Assembly (NCBI GenBank): GCA_937960715.1
Contig: CALGOO010000201.1
Location: 1 to 5,736, forward strand
Length of the DNA stretch: 5,736 bases
From: an uncultured Candidatus Competibacteraceae bacterium
GTDB taxonomy: Bacteria; Pseudomonadota; Gammaproteobacteria; Competibacterales; Competibacteraceae
Reading direction: 5' to 3'
The translations under genes and the position numbers were made by a program. This document shows positions 1-5,736 of the stretch, piece after piece. Positions within the stretch are counted from its first letter, which is position 1. Every line of letters starts with the position of its first letter. Under the pieces are notes generated by a model that saw only the letters and a list, made by a program, of their open reading frames with translations, did not search any database and was not told where the DNA came from.

Positions 1-313
1 GGTCGGCGGGCATCAGCCGGACCTCGGCGTAAGCGCCGACCGGCGGGCTGGCGTAGGCCACCCGGTCGCCGACCTTGAATTCGGTCACGCCCTCGCCCAC
101 TGCCTCGACCCGGCCCGCCCCTTCCATGCCCAGGGTCCAGGGCAGCGCCGGCAACGGATACAGGCCGGTGCGATGATAGACGTCAATGTAGTTCAGTCCG
201 ACGGCGCCATGACGAACCCGGAGCTGACCGGGACCGGGATCGCCAACCTCGATTTCTTCCCAGCGCAGCGCCTCGGGACCGCCGTATTGGTGGATGCGGA
301 TGGCTTTGGACAT
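1..313 (-). CDS. qorA: QorA-type NADPH:quinone oxidoreductase, N-terminal part (runs off the window)
   Basis: Zinc-independent quinone oxidoreductase of the medium-chain dehydrogenase/reductase superfamily, a cytoplasmic enzyme expected to reduce quinones with NADPH. The visible 104 codons begin MSKAIRIHQYGGPEALRWEE and contain the family hallmarks GGPEAL (residues 11-16), the GLNYIDVYHRTGLYP block (about 39-53) and LGMEGAGRVEAVGEGV...KVGDRVAY (about 61-88). These align in order with the N-terminal GroES-like domain of E. coli QorA. The usual length is about 325 residues, so roughly two thirds, including the nucleotide-binding fold, lies outside the window. The ATG at 313 is chosen because an AAGGAG ribosome site sits 6 bases upstream and the start matches the family. 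The gene follows a 76-base gap after the purL-tail relic and was probably once the direct neighbour of purL. No strong promoter is visible. It could be named a generic zinc-binding alcohol dehydrogenase family protein, but the QorA-like motifs are clear. Confidence 0.94.
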   Translation of the reverse strand, partial: MSKAIRIHQYGGPEALRWEEIEVGDPGPGQLRVRHGAVGLNYIDVYHRTGLYPLPALPWTLGMEGAGRVEAVGEGVTEFKVGDRVAYASPPVGAYAEVRLMPAD

Positions 314-319
314 GCTGTT

Positions 320-325
320 CTCCTT
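320..325 (-). promoter_or_regulatory. Ribosome binding site of the quinone oxidoreductase gene
   Basis: AAGGAG on the minus strand lies 6 bases before the ATG at 313. It fixes the start. The TGA that closes the chimeric frame running out of the hsdR-like relic (325-327) touches this site, so ribosomes leaving that frame could in principle re-initiate here. Confidence 0.75.
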
Positions 326-389
326 CAAGCTTTGGGTAGTGACCTTCCAAGTTTAGGCCACCGTCCACGCTGACGGCAGGGCAATCGGC

Positions 390-437
390 TCAACCCACCC
401 ACCGCCGGGCGTTGCGGAACAAGCGCGGCCAGTGGCC
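390..437 (-). pseudogene. purL: Orphan purL 3' end (last 15 codons plus stop), relic or attachment site
   Basis: Read on the minus strand this stretch encodes GHWPRLFRNARRWVG followed by TGA. The intact purL in this window ends GPWLRLFRNARRWLG followed by TGA. Twelve of 15 residues agree, and 40 of 48 bases match without gaps at a constant offset of 2075. Some of the base differences fall at silent codon positions, as expected for two gene copies that diverged under coding constraint. The similarity fades just upstream of the Gly codon and just after the stop. Nothing upstream supplies the rest of PurL, so this is a non-functional fragment. It is best explained as the original end of purL left next to qorA after insertion of the cassette between 438 and 2464. 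The alternative is a partial duplication of purL during a local rearrangement. Confidence 0.82.
399..421. repeat. 23-bp direct repeat, copy 1 (inside the orphan purL tail)
   Basis: Twenty-three bases identical to 2474-2496, in the same orientation, covering the codons for FRNARRW plus flanking bases. Together with the other copy it brackets the ATPase/DUF4276 cassette. It has the form expected of an attachment-site core at the 3' end of a conserved gene. No integrase is present in the window to confirm this. Confidence 0.85.
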
Positions 438-446
438 ACTGGCCGC
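425..446. repeat. Perfect 22-bp palindrome at the relic junction
   Basis: The half-sites GCGGCCAGTGG and CCACTGGCCGC join with no spacer, so all 22 bases are self-complementary. The symmetry breaks at the next pair out (424 C against 447 A). The palindrome covers the first codons of the orphan purL tail and ends exactly where similarity to purL has vanished, next to the hsdR-like relic. It lacks a following T-tract on either strand, so it is not a standard terminator. It may be a recombination or protein-binding site, or an inverted duplication made during a deletion. Confidence 0.8.
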
Positions 447-564
447 ATGGGTTATTGGGTACCGCTATTTGTGTGTTCCATAGGACCACCCATATCTTCC
501 GACCGAAGGGCTTCAACCTGGCGAGGGCAGCGTCCTCGACGATGAATTCGGCAAAGGACGTCAC
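447..564 (-). pseudogene. hsdR: Possible type I restriction HsdR N-terminal relic
   Basis: A GTG codon at 564 overlaps the TGA of the DUF4276 gene in the form GTGA and opens a frame reading VTSFAEFIVEDAALARLKPF. HsdR subunits of type I restriction systems often begin with a very similar pattern, F-x-E-x-V-V-E-x-A-A-L-x-W-L-x-x-L-G-Y. Further on, TQIAVPNNP weakly recalls the next HsdR block, GPxIAP. After about 39 codons the frame runs into the palindrome and the orphan purL tail in a different frame, and it stops at 325-327 after 79 codons. All of the nuclease, helicase and translocase domains of a roughly 1000-residue HsdR are therefore missing. Type I loci are known to carry accessory ATPase genes, which fits the neighbours. 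The call rests on a short motif, and a chance resemblance cannot be ruled out. Confidence 0.45.
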
Positions 565-1178
565 GCGACCGCTTCCGCAAGCGCCTGTTGGAACACCGCG
601 AAACTGCGCGAGCGACTTCGTGCCGGATCGACGCAAGCACCAATGGTACGCGCCGCCTCGATCTTGGCAAGTCGGCCCTTAAAGTACCCGTACTTCCGCA
701 TCACCCGCTCGAAGGCCTCCCAGGTGCCGCCCGCAATGGCATCGGGGTCACGGAAACCCTGACGATGGGGGATACCCGCCGGCACACGTGGATAAGCCGC
801 CCTCACAGCCTCCCAATCAGCGAAGTACCAAGCCTCCAGCTCTTCGACGGCGATGCGGTTGACGAGCTGCCATGGCAAGCCGCCCGCGCGGCTTCTGGAT
901 CGCAGTCCCGCTCGGTGCGCTATGTCTTCCAAACGCAGCTTGAGATCCCGGCAGTCGTCATCATCGCGATCCACGACGACCACAATGCGCCAGTCCGCAG
1001 GCAGCCAAGTGGCGTAAGCACGAAGTCGCGCTTCGAGTTTGCCCAGCAGATCGCTCTTGCCCTGGAAGACATGCATTTCGAAAGTCCTGCCCCGCGGCAA
1101 TAGTCGGGGCAGCAACGCGCGCAGGAACGCCTCCATGGACGGCTCTTCGACCAGCAACTCCAGATGGCTCGCTGCCAT
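561..1178 (-). CDS. DUF4276 family protein, TOPRIM-like putative nuclease partner of the ATPase
   Basis: This 205-residue protein fits DUF4276, a family with a TOPRIM-like fold often encoded beside AAA ATPases. The first acidic motif is LELLVEEPSMEAFL (residues 6-19, with E11/E12), followed by QGKSDLL (39-45). The metal-binding DxD motif RIVVVVDRDDDDC lies at 64-76, with D70 and D72 in the TOPRIM positions. The family block NRIAVEELEAWYFADW is at 107-122, and a basic C-terminal segment KIEAARTIGACVDPARSRSRSF lies near the end. No signal peptide or membrane segment is visible, so it should be cytoplasmic. It begins 2 bases after the ATPase stop and has its own strong ribosome site, so the two proteins are probably made together and may form a complex. 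By analogy with other ATPase-TOPRIM pairs it may cut nucleic acid when licensed by the ATPase. This role is inferred. The usual Gly after the first Glu of TOPRIM is Glu here, which may be normal for this subfamily. Confidence 0.85.
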   Translation of the reverse strand: MAASHLELLVEEPSMEAFLRALLPRLLPRGRTFEMHVFQGKSDLLGKLEARLRAYATWLPADWRIVVVVDRDDDDCRDLKLRLEDIAHRAGLRSRSRAGGLPWQLVNRIAVEELEAWYFADWEAVRAAYPRVPAGIPHRQGFRDPDAIAGGTWEAFERVMRKYGYFKGRLAKIEAARTIGACVDPARSRSRSFAVFQQALAEAVA

Positions 1179-1180
1179 GA

Positions 1181-2419
1181 TCAGCGATCCTCCTTCCTTG
1201 GCCGCGTTGGTGCGCCCTGGTTGACCAGAGGATCACCCACGCCGAGTTGCCCCTCCATCCACAGGTGTCCGAGTAGCGCCCCATGCGCGACGAACTCGGG
1301 CACCCCCGGCAGATCGCACGCGCGCTGCGTCTGAGTGTAGCCCTGCTCGTCGCGCCACAACACGCGAACCTCTTTCGGCCGCAGACCATTGAGGAAGAAT
1401 GGCGAGTGCGTCGTAACCAGCAGTTGCGTGCCATCGACCGCGGCGCGGCATTCTTCGGTCAGCTCGGGCAACAGGCGCGGATGCAGGAAGTTTTCCGGCT
1501 CCTCAATGCCGATAAAAGGCGGCGGGTCGGGGTCGTGGAGCAGCACCAGGTAAGCGAGCATCTTCAACGTGCCATCCGAGGCGAAACGCGCCAGCACCGG
1601 ATGACTGAAAGGTGCGTCCTTGATTTGCAGCAGCAGCCGACCGTCGGGCATCGTATCGGCCAGCACCCGCTCGATGCGCGGCACGCGGCGTCTGAGCACC
1701 TCGAAGATGCGCTCCAGCCGCTCCCCATGCTGCTCGGCAAGGTACTGGATCACGTTGGCCAGGTTGTCGCCGCTCTTGGACAGGCGCTCCTGTGGCCCAG
1801 CCTCGGGCTGGCCGCGCGCGCCATCGGCCGACAGGTACGACACATACCAACCGGTAATAAAGTCACGCAGGGCGGCCACGCGCGGATGCTCGGCAAATTG
1901 ACCCAAGGCGTTCACCGCAAGGAGGTCCGGTGACTTCAGCGGGGTTTCGATGCGCCGATCCTTCTCATCGGGCAAGTCGCCACTGACGGCACGGCCCTGC
2001 CCCTCCCGATAGTCCAGGAAGCGGAATGGCTTACCCCGCTGTCCACGACGCCATTGGAGCCACTCCTCAATGACAACCGGCCCGCCTCGGCGCTCGTCGA
2101 CCGCCAAGTGGTACGTGATCAGCGGGTATCGCGGCTCTTTGTACTTGATCTCGACGACCACTGGCCCGTCGCCACCTCGCGTTTTCAATTCCTTTGCTCG
2201 CCCGCGCTTGTCCCACGCGCGCCGTAGCCCCAGTTCGAAACACTCCGCCAGGAACGCGAACACGTCGAACACGGTAGACTTGCCACTGCCGTTAGGCCCG
2301 AGCAGCACGGTGATTGGCGTCAGGTCCTTGAACTCCACCTCGCGCAGCGCACGGAAGTTCCGCACCCTTAGAGACTCGATGCGCGCGGGGGCGTGCGGTT
2401 GTACATCGGATGATTTCAT
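1181..2419 (-). CDS. SMC/ABC-like AAA family ATPase (AAA_21/AAA15 type), defence-associated class
   Basis: A 412-residue cytoplasmic ATPase with an ABC/SMC-type head. RIESLRVRNFRALREVEF (13-30) is the usual N-terminal strand pair of OLD/RecF-like ATPases. Walker A is GPNGSGKST (41-49). FASDGTLKML (279-288) is the signature-like motif, Walker B is FIGIEEPENFLHP (302-314) with E306/E307, and the switch histidine lies in TTHSPFFL (H338). The middle region, about 85-270, carries no coiled coil long enough for a true SMC arm. There is no fused TOPRIM domain as in OLD nucleases, and the TOPRIM-like part is the next gene. The start at 2419 is preferred over 2443 because a GAGGGA site lies 5 bases upstream and the RIESLRVRNF strand then begins about 13 residues in. 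The start at 2443 would add MPRNRGNR behind a poor site. The gene begins 45 bases after the purL stop. The partner pairing suggests an ATP-driven sensor or regulator of a nuclease, which is an inference from the family. Confidence 0.9.
   Translation of the reverse strand: MKSSDVQPHAPARIESLRVRNFRALREVEFKDLTPITVLLGPNGSGKSTVFDVFAFLAECFELGLRRAWDKRGRAKELKTRGGDGPVVVEIKYKEPRYPLITYHLAVDERRGGPVVIEEWLQWRRGQRGKPFRFLDYREGQGRAVSGDLPDEKDRRIETPLKSPDLLAVNALGQFAEHPRVAALRDFITGWYVSYLSADGARGQPEAGPQERLSKSGDNLANVIQYLAEQHGERLERIFEVLRRRVPRIERVLADTMPDGRLLLQIKDAPFSHPVLARFASDGTLKMLAYLVLLHDPDPPPFIGIEEPENFLHPRLLPELTEECRAAVDGTQLLVTTHSPFFLNGLRPKEVRVLWRDEQGYTQTQRACDLPGVPEFVAHGALLGHLWMEGQLGVGDPLVNQGAPTRPRKEDR
1187..1195 (-). 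promoter_or_regulatory. Ribosome binding site of the DUF4276 gene
   Basis: AAGGAGGAT on the minus strand lies within the last codons of the ATPase gene, with its GGAGG core 10 bases before the ATG at 1178. It is the strongest such site in the window. Together with the TGA-TC-ATG junction it indicates coupled translation, with the DUF4276 protein probably made at least as abundantly as the ATPase. Confidence 0.75.
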
Positions 2420-2424
2420 GCGGT

Positions 2425-2430
2425 TCCCTC
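2425..2430 (-). promoter_or_regulatory. Ribosome binding site deciding the ATPase start
   Basis: GAGGGA on the minus strand lies 5 bases before the ATG at 2419. The competing ATG at 2443 is preceded only by CGGGTAAAAA, a poor match at unsuitable spacing. The site therefore supports the shorter, 412-residue product. Confidence 0.6.
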
Positions 2431-2464
2431 GGTTTCTCGGCATTTTTTACCCGCGGCTCGCCAA

Positions 2465-5400
2465 TCACCCCAACCACCGCCGGGCGTTGCGGAACAGCCG
2501 CAGCCACGGTCCATCCTCGCCCCAGCCGTCGGGATGCCAGGAGTGTTGCACCGTGCGGAACATCCGCTCCGGATGCGGCATCAGGATGGTGAAGCGCCCG
2601 TCGCGGCTGCACAAGCCGGTAATGCCGCCCGGCGAGCCGTTGGGATTGGCCGGATAGGTTTCCGCCGGCCGCCCGAAGTGGTCCACGAAACGCAGCGCCA
2701 CCAGTCCAGCCGCCAGCGCCGCGCCCGGTCCGCTGTCATCGCGAAATTCCGCCCGACCCTCGCCGTGCGCGACCGCGATGGGCAGGCGTGAGCCTTCCAT
2801 GCCGCGCAGGAACAGCGATGGCGACGGCAGCACTTCCACCAGGCTCAACCGCGCCTCGAACTGCTCCACCCGATTACGCACGAAACGCGGCCACAACTCC
2901 GTCCCGGCAATCAGTTCGTGCAAGTTGGACAGCATTTGGCAGCCATTACAGACGCCCAACCCAAAACTGTCCGGGCGGGCGAAGAAGGCGGCGAATTCGT
3001 CGCGGGCGCGGGGATTGAATAGAACGGACTTGGCCCAGCCCTCGCCGGCACCCAGCACGTCACCGTAGGAAAAGCCGCCGCAGGCGGCGACGCCGTGAAA
3101 GTCGGCCAGCGAAATCCGCCCGGCGATGAGGTCGCTCATGTGGACATCCACCGCCGCGAAGCCGGCCCGGTCGAACGCCGCCGCCATTTCCACCTGGCCA
3201 TTGACGCCCTGCTCGCGCAGGATCGCGACCCGGGGCCGGGCGCAGGTGGCCAGGAACGGCGCGGCGATATCCTCGGCGGGATCGAAGGTCAGCCGGACGT
3301 TCAGCCCCGGATCGGCCGGATCGCACGCCGCCTCGAACGCTTCGCGGGCGCAATCTGGGTGATCACGCAACGCCTGCATTCGATAACTGGTTTCCGACCA
3401 CAGCCGCCGCAATTCAACGCGGCTGGCGGCGAACACGACCTCGCCGGCATAGCGCAAAATCAGTCGATCCTCGCCATTCGGAGCGCCGATCACATGGTTG
3501 CACTCGCCCAACCCGGCGGCGGCCAACCGAGCCAGCACGGCGGGACGGTCCAGCGCCCGCACTTGCAGCACCGCACCCAGTTCCTCGGCGAATAGCGCCG
3601 CCAGCGGACCCTCATCGTCCAGATCATCCAGCAGCGCCGTCACGCCGCAGCCGCCGGCGAACATCATTTCCACCAGCGTCGCCAGCAGACCGCCATCGGA
3701 ACGGTCGTGGTAGGCCAGCAGCCGGCCAGCCAAGTTAAGCTCCTGAATCACGGCGAAGAACGCCTTCAGGTCGTCCGGCGCGTCCACGTCGGGAACGGCG
3801 TCGCCCCATTGGTTATGCACCTGGGCCAAGGCCGAACCGCCCAGGCGATTCCTGCCGCGCCCGAGATCGATGAGAATCAGGTCGGTGTCGCCCCGGTCGG
3901 TACGCAATTGCGGGGTCAAAGTCCGGCGCGCATCCTGAACCGGCGCGAAGGCGGACACGATCAGCGACAGCGGCGCCACCACGCTCTTGCCGGCCCCGTC
4001 CTGCTCCCAAACCGTTTTCATCGACAGCGAATCCTTGCCAACGGGGATGGCGATACCCAGTGCCGGGCACAATTCCATTCCCACGGCTTTGACAGTATCG
4101 AACAGCCGGGCATCCTCGCCGGGATGACCGGCCGCCGCCATCCAGTTGGCCGACAGCTTGACATCGCCCAGCTTCTCGATCCGGGCGGCGGCGATGTTGG
4201 TGATCGCCTCGCCGACCGCCATCCGCCCCGAAGCCGGCGCGTTCAATACCGCCAGCGGCGTGCGTTCGCCCATGGCCATGGCTTCGCCGGTATAGGTGTC
4301 GAAGCTGGTGATGGTGACCGCGACATCGCTGACCGGGACCTGCCAGGGTCCCACCATCTGATCGCGGCAGACCAGCCCGGTCACGGTGCGGTCGCCGATG
4401 GTGATGAGGAAACTCTTGTCGGCCACCGCCGGGAACCGCAGCACCCGCGCCACGGCGTCGGTGAGACTGATACCGTTCAAGTCGAGTGGCCGATGATCGA
4501 CGGCTTCATGGCAGACATCGCGCCGCATTTTCGGCGGCTTGCCGAACAGCACGCTCATCGGCAAATCCACCGGCCGATTGGCAAATTGCCGATCGGTCAC
4601 CGTCACTGCCGGTTCATTGGTTGCAACGCCGATGACCGCGCAGGGGCAACGCTCCCGTTCACACAGCGTTTTGAAAACCTCCAACCCCTCGGCGGCGATC
4701 GCCAGCACATAGCGTTCCTGCGCCTCGTTGCACCAGATTTGCATCGGCGACATGCCGGGATCGTCGTTCGGCACTTCGCGCAGTTCGAACCGACCACCCC
4801 GGTTGGCGCCGTGGACGATCTCCGGCACGGCGTTGGACAGGCCGCCCGCACCCACGTCGTGAATCGACAAAACGGGATTGTTCGCGCCCAGCGCCACGCA
4901 GCGGTCGATCACTTCCTGGGCGCGGCGCTGGATTTCCGGGTTGCCGCGCTGCACCGAGGCAAAATCCAATTCTTCGTGGGAACTGCCCGCCGCCATGCTG
5001 GACGCCGCGCCGCCGCCCAGACCGATCAGCATCGCCGGCCCGCCCAGCACCACGATGGCCGTTCCCGGCGGCAATTCGGCCTTGTGAACGTGCAGTTCGC
5101 GAATGTTGCCCAAGCCGCCCGCGATCATGATCGGCTTGTGGTAGCCGCGCCGCTGGCCGTCGGGACCGTTCTGCTCGAAGGCGCGGAAATAGCCCGCCAG
5201 ATTCGGGCGGCCAAATTCGTTGTTGAAGGCCGCCGCGCCGATGGGACCTTCCAGCATGATGTCCAGCGCCGCCGCGATGCGGCCCGGCTTGCCATAGTCC
5301 AGCTCCCAGGGCTGGACGAAATCGGGAATGCGCAGGTTGGACACGGAAAAGCCGCACAGCCCAGCCTTGGGCTTGGCGCCCCGTCCGGTCGCCCCCTCGT

Positions 5401-5736
5401 CGCGGATCTCGCCTCCGGAGCCGGTCGCCGCACCGGGAAAGGGCGAAATCGCGGTCGGGTGGTTGTGCGTCTCCACCTTCATCAGGATGTGAACATCCTC
5501 CGGGTGGTAGCGATACTGGCCATCGACCGGGTCGGGGAAAAAGCGCCCGGCGGCAAAGCCGGTCATCACCGCCGCGTTGTCGCTGTAGGCCGAGAGCACG
5601 CCGTCGGGATGGCGGGCGTGCGTGTGGCGGATCATGGCGAACAGCGAGTGGTCTTGCTTCGCGCCGTCCACGATCCAATCGGCGTTGAAGATCTTGTGCC
5701 GGCAGTGCTCGGAATTGGCCTGCGCGAACATCATCA
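2465..5736 (-). CDS. purL: Phosphoribosylformylglycinamidine (FGAM) synthase, large fused form, 5' end outside the window
   Basis: Converts FGAR, glutamine and ATP to FGAM, step four of de novo purine synthesis, in the cytoplasm. The frame is open to the window edge. The first visible Met codons (MMFAQANSEHCRHKIFNADW) are internal. Fragment numbering from the Met at 5734 gives 1089 residues. KVETHNHPTAISPF (86-99) and the adjoining GSGGEIRDEGATGRGAKPKAG block (to 125) form the ATP/FGAR site. GKDSLSMKT lies near 565 and HDRSDGGL near 675-680. A class I glutaminase domain begins near 832, with nucleophile Cys929 in GVCNGCQML (codon 2950-2948) and the His1054/Glu1056 pair in MPHPERMF. The Cys-His and Glu-to-end spacings (125 and 33) equal those of the 1295-residue E. 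coli enzyme, so about 206 N-terminal residues, including the PurS-like domain, are missing. All catalytic parts look intact. The last 15 codons are duplicated at 390-437. The foreign-looking ATPase gene follows after 45 bases with no terminator between. Confidence 0.98.
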   Translation of the reverse strand, partial: MMFAQANSEHCRHKIFNADWIVDGAKQDHSLFAMIRHTHARHPDGVLSAYSDNAAVMTGFAAGRFFPDPVDGQYRYHPEDVHILMKVETHNHPTAISPFPGAATGSGGEIRDEGATGRGAKPKAGLCGFSVSNLRIPDFVQPWELDYGKPGRIAAALDIMLEGPIGAAAFNNEFGRPNLAGYFRAFEQNGPDGQRRGYHKPIMIAGGLGNIRELHVHKAELPPGTAIVVLGGPAMLIGLGGGAASSMAAGSSHEELDFASVQRGNPEIQRRAQEVIDRCVALGANNPVLSIHDVGAGGLSNAVPEIVHGANRGGRFELREVPNDDPGMSPMQIWCNEAQERYVLAIAAEGLEVFKTLCERERCPCAVIGVATNEPAVTVTDRQFANRPVDLPMSVLFGKPPKMRRDVCHEAVDHRPLDLNGISLTDAVARVLRFPAVADKSFLITIGDRTVTGLVCRDQMVGPWQVPVSDVAVTITSFDTYTGEAMAMGERTPLAVLNAPASGRMAVGEAITNIAAARIEKLGDVKLSANWMAAAGHPGEDARLFDTVKAVGMELCPALGIAIPVGKDSLSMKTVWEQDGAGKSVVAPLSLIVSAFAPVQDARRTLTPQLRTDRGDTDLILIDLGRGRNRLGGSALAQVHNQWGDAVPDVDAPDDLKAFFAVIQELNLAGRLLAYHDRSDGGLLATLVEMMFAGGCGVTALLDDLDDEGPLAALFAEELGAVLQVRALDRPAVLARLAAAGLGECNHVIGAPNGEDRLILRYAGEVVFAASRVELRRLWSETSYRMQALRDHPDCAREAFEAACDPADPGLNVRLTFDPAEDIAAPFLATCARPRVAILREQGVNGQVEMAAAFDRAGFAAVDVHMSDLIAGRISLADFHGVAACGGFSYGDVLGAGEGWAKSVLFNPRARDEFAAFFARPDSFGLGVCNGCQMLSNLHELIAGTELWPRFVRNRVEQFEARLSLVEVLPSPSLFLRGMEGSRLPIAVAHGEGRAEFRDDSGPGAALAAGLVALRFVDHFGRPAETYPANPNGSPGGITGLCSRDGRFTILMPHPERMFRTVQHSWHPDGWGEDGPWLRLFRNARRWLG
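2474..2496. repeat. 23-bp direct repeat, copy 2 (inside the intact purL 3' end)
   Basis: Identical to 399-421 and in the same orientation. It lies 7 bases inside the purL stop codon and encodes the FRNARRW segment of the PurL C-terminus. The longer match, 2465-2512 against 390-437, is 40 of 48 bases. It marks the upstream border of the ATPase/DUF4276 cassette. Confidence 0.85.

Noticed and set aside
361..376. Small inverted repeat CCGTC/GACGG before qorA, considered as a terminator
   Set aside because: It has only a 5-bp stem with a 6-base loop and no T-tract on the minus strand.
588..1103. 171-codon plus-strand open frame opposite the DUF4276 gene
   Set aside because: It is a shadow of a conserved coding region with no motif of its own. 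The same applies to the frame at 2070-2657 opposite the ATPase start and purL end.
1283..1933. 216-codon plus-strand open frame opposite the ATPase gene
   Set aside because: It is antisense to a gene with clear ATPase motifs, has a Gln/Arg/His-rich composition and has no ribosome site or known domain.
2444..2473. Possible promoter for the cassette on the minus strand: TTGGGG, 18 bases, TAAAAA
   Set aside because: Only three of six bases match the -35 consensus and four of six the -10, and the -35 lies within purL codons. This is too weak to annotate, though a start point there would suit translation from 2419.
390..2512. Insertion sequence or transposon as the cause of the purL repeat
   Set aside because: There is no transposase, no terminal inverted repeats at the borders and no short target-site duplication. 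The repeat is gene-end sequence of about 48 bases, which fits gene-end-targeting integration or homologous replacement better.
4659..5678. Long open frame (339 codons) on the minus strand inside purL
   Set aside because: It is the out-of-phase shadow of purL. Its product is Arg/Gly/Ala-rich and has no recognisable motif, as expected for a GC-rich gene read in another frame.
5732..5734. ATG at 5734 as the purL start
   Set aside because: The preceding partial codon continues the frame, and MMFAQANSEHCRHKIF is an internal conserved block of PurL, so the true start lies outside the window.
1..5736. tRNA, rRNA, CRISPR array or riboswitch
   Set aside because: No cloverleaf-like segment, regular repeat-spacer pattern or recognisable leader was seen on either strand. 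Apart from 314-560, the window is almost fully coding.

Overview
The window is a GC-rich bacterial chromosome segment in which every supportable gene lies on the minus strand, so transcription runs from high to low coordinates. The large single-chain PurL, with its fused glutaminase domain, is the form typical of Gammaproteobacteria and relatives. Together with the base composition, it suggests an environmental, high-GC gammaproteobacterium. No genus is claimed.

Layout in transcription order: (1) positions 5736-2465 hold purL (FGAM synthase, purine biosynthesis), lacking its N-terminal part because the window ends. (2) Positions 2419-1181 hold an SMC/ABC-like AAA ATPase starting a few dozen bases after purL. 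(3) Positions 1178-561 hold a DUF4276 (TOPRIM-like) protein, 2 bases after the ATPase. (4) Positions 564-~447 hold a short GTG-started relic resembling the extreme N-terminus of a type I restriction subunit, HsdR, which overlaps the DUF4276 stop codon. (5) Positions 437-390 hold a second, truncated copy of the last 15 codons of purL plus its stop. (6) Positions 313-1 hold the first 104 codons of a QorA-type quinone oxidoreductase, cut by the window edge.

The central observation is architectural. The ATPase/DUF4276 pair is bracketed by two copies of the purL 3' end in the same orientation, offset by 2075 bp. They match at 40 of 48 bases, including 23 identical bases in a row. The simplest reading is that purL and qor were once direct neighbours and that a mobile defence-type cassette entered at the 3' end of purL. 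PurL stayed intact while the displaced old tail was left in front of qor. The hsdR-like stub and a perfect 22-bp palindrome at its junction with the old tail suggest that the cassette was once larger, perhaps a type I restriction-modification locus with an accessory ATPase-TOPRIM pair, and has since been cut down by deletion.

The purL and qor genes are housekeeping or redox functions. The ATPase and DUF4276 proteins probably act together as a nuclease-type effector module. They show no convincing promoter of their own and appear to ride on purL transcription. A role in phage or plasmid defence is inferred from family and context and is not shown by the sequence.
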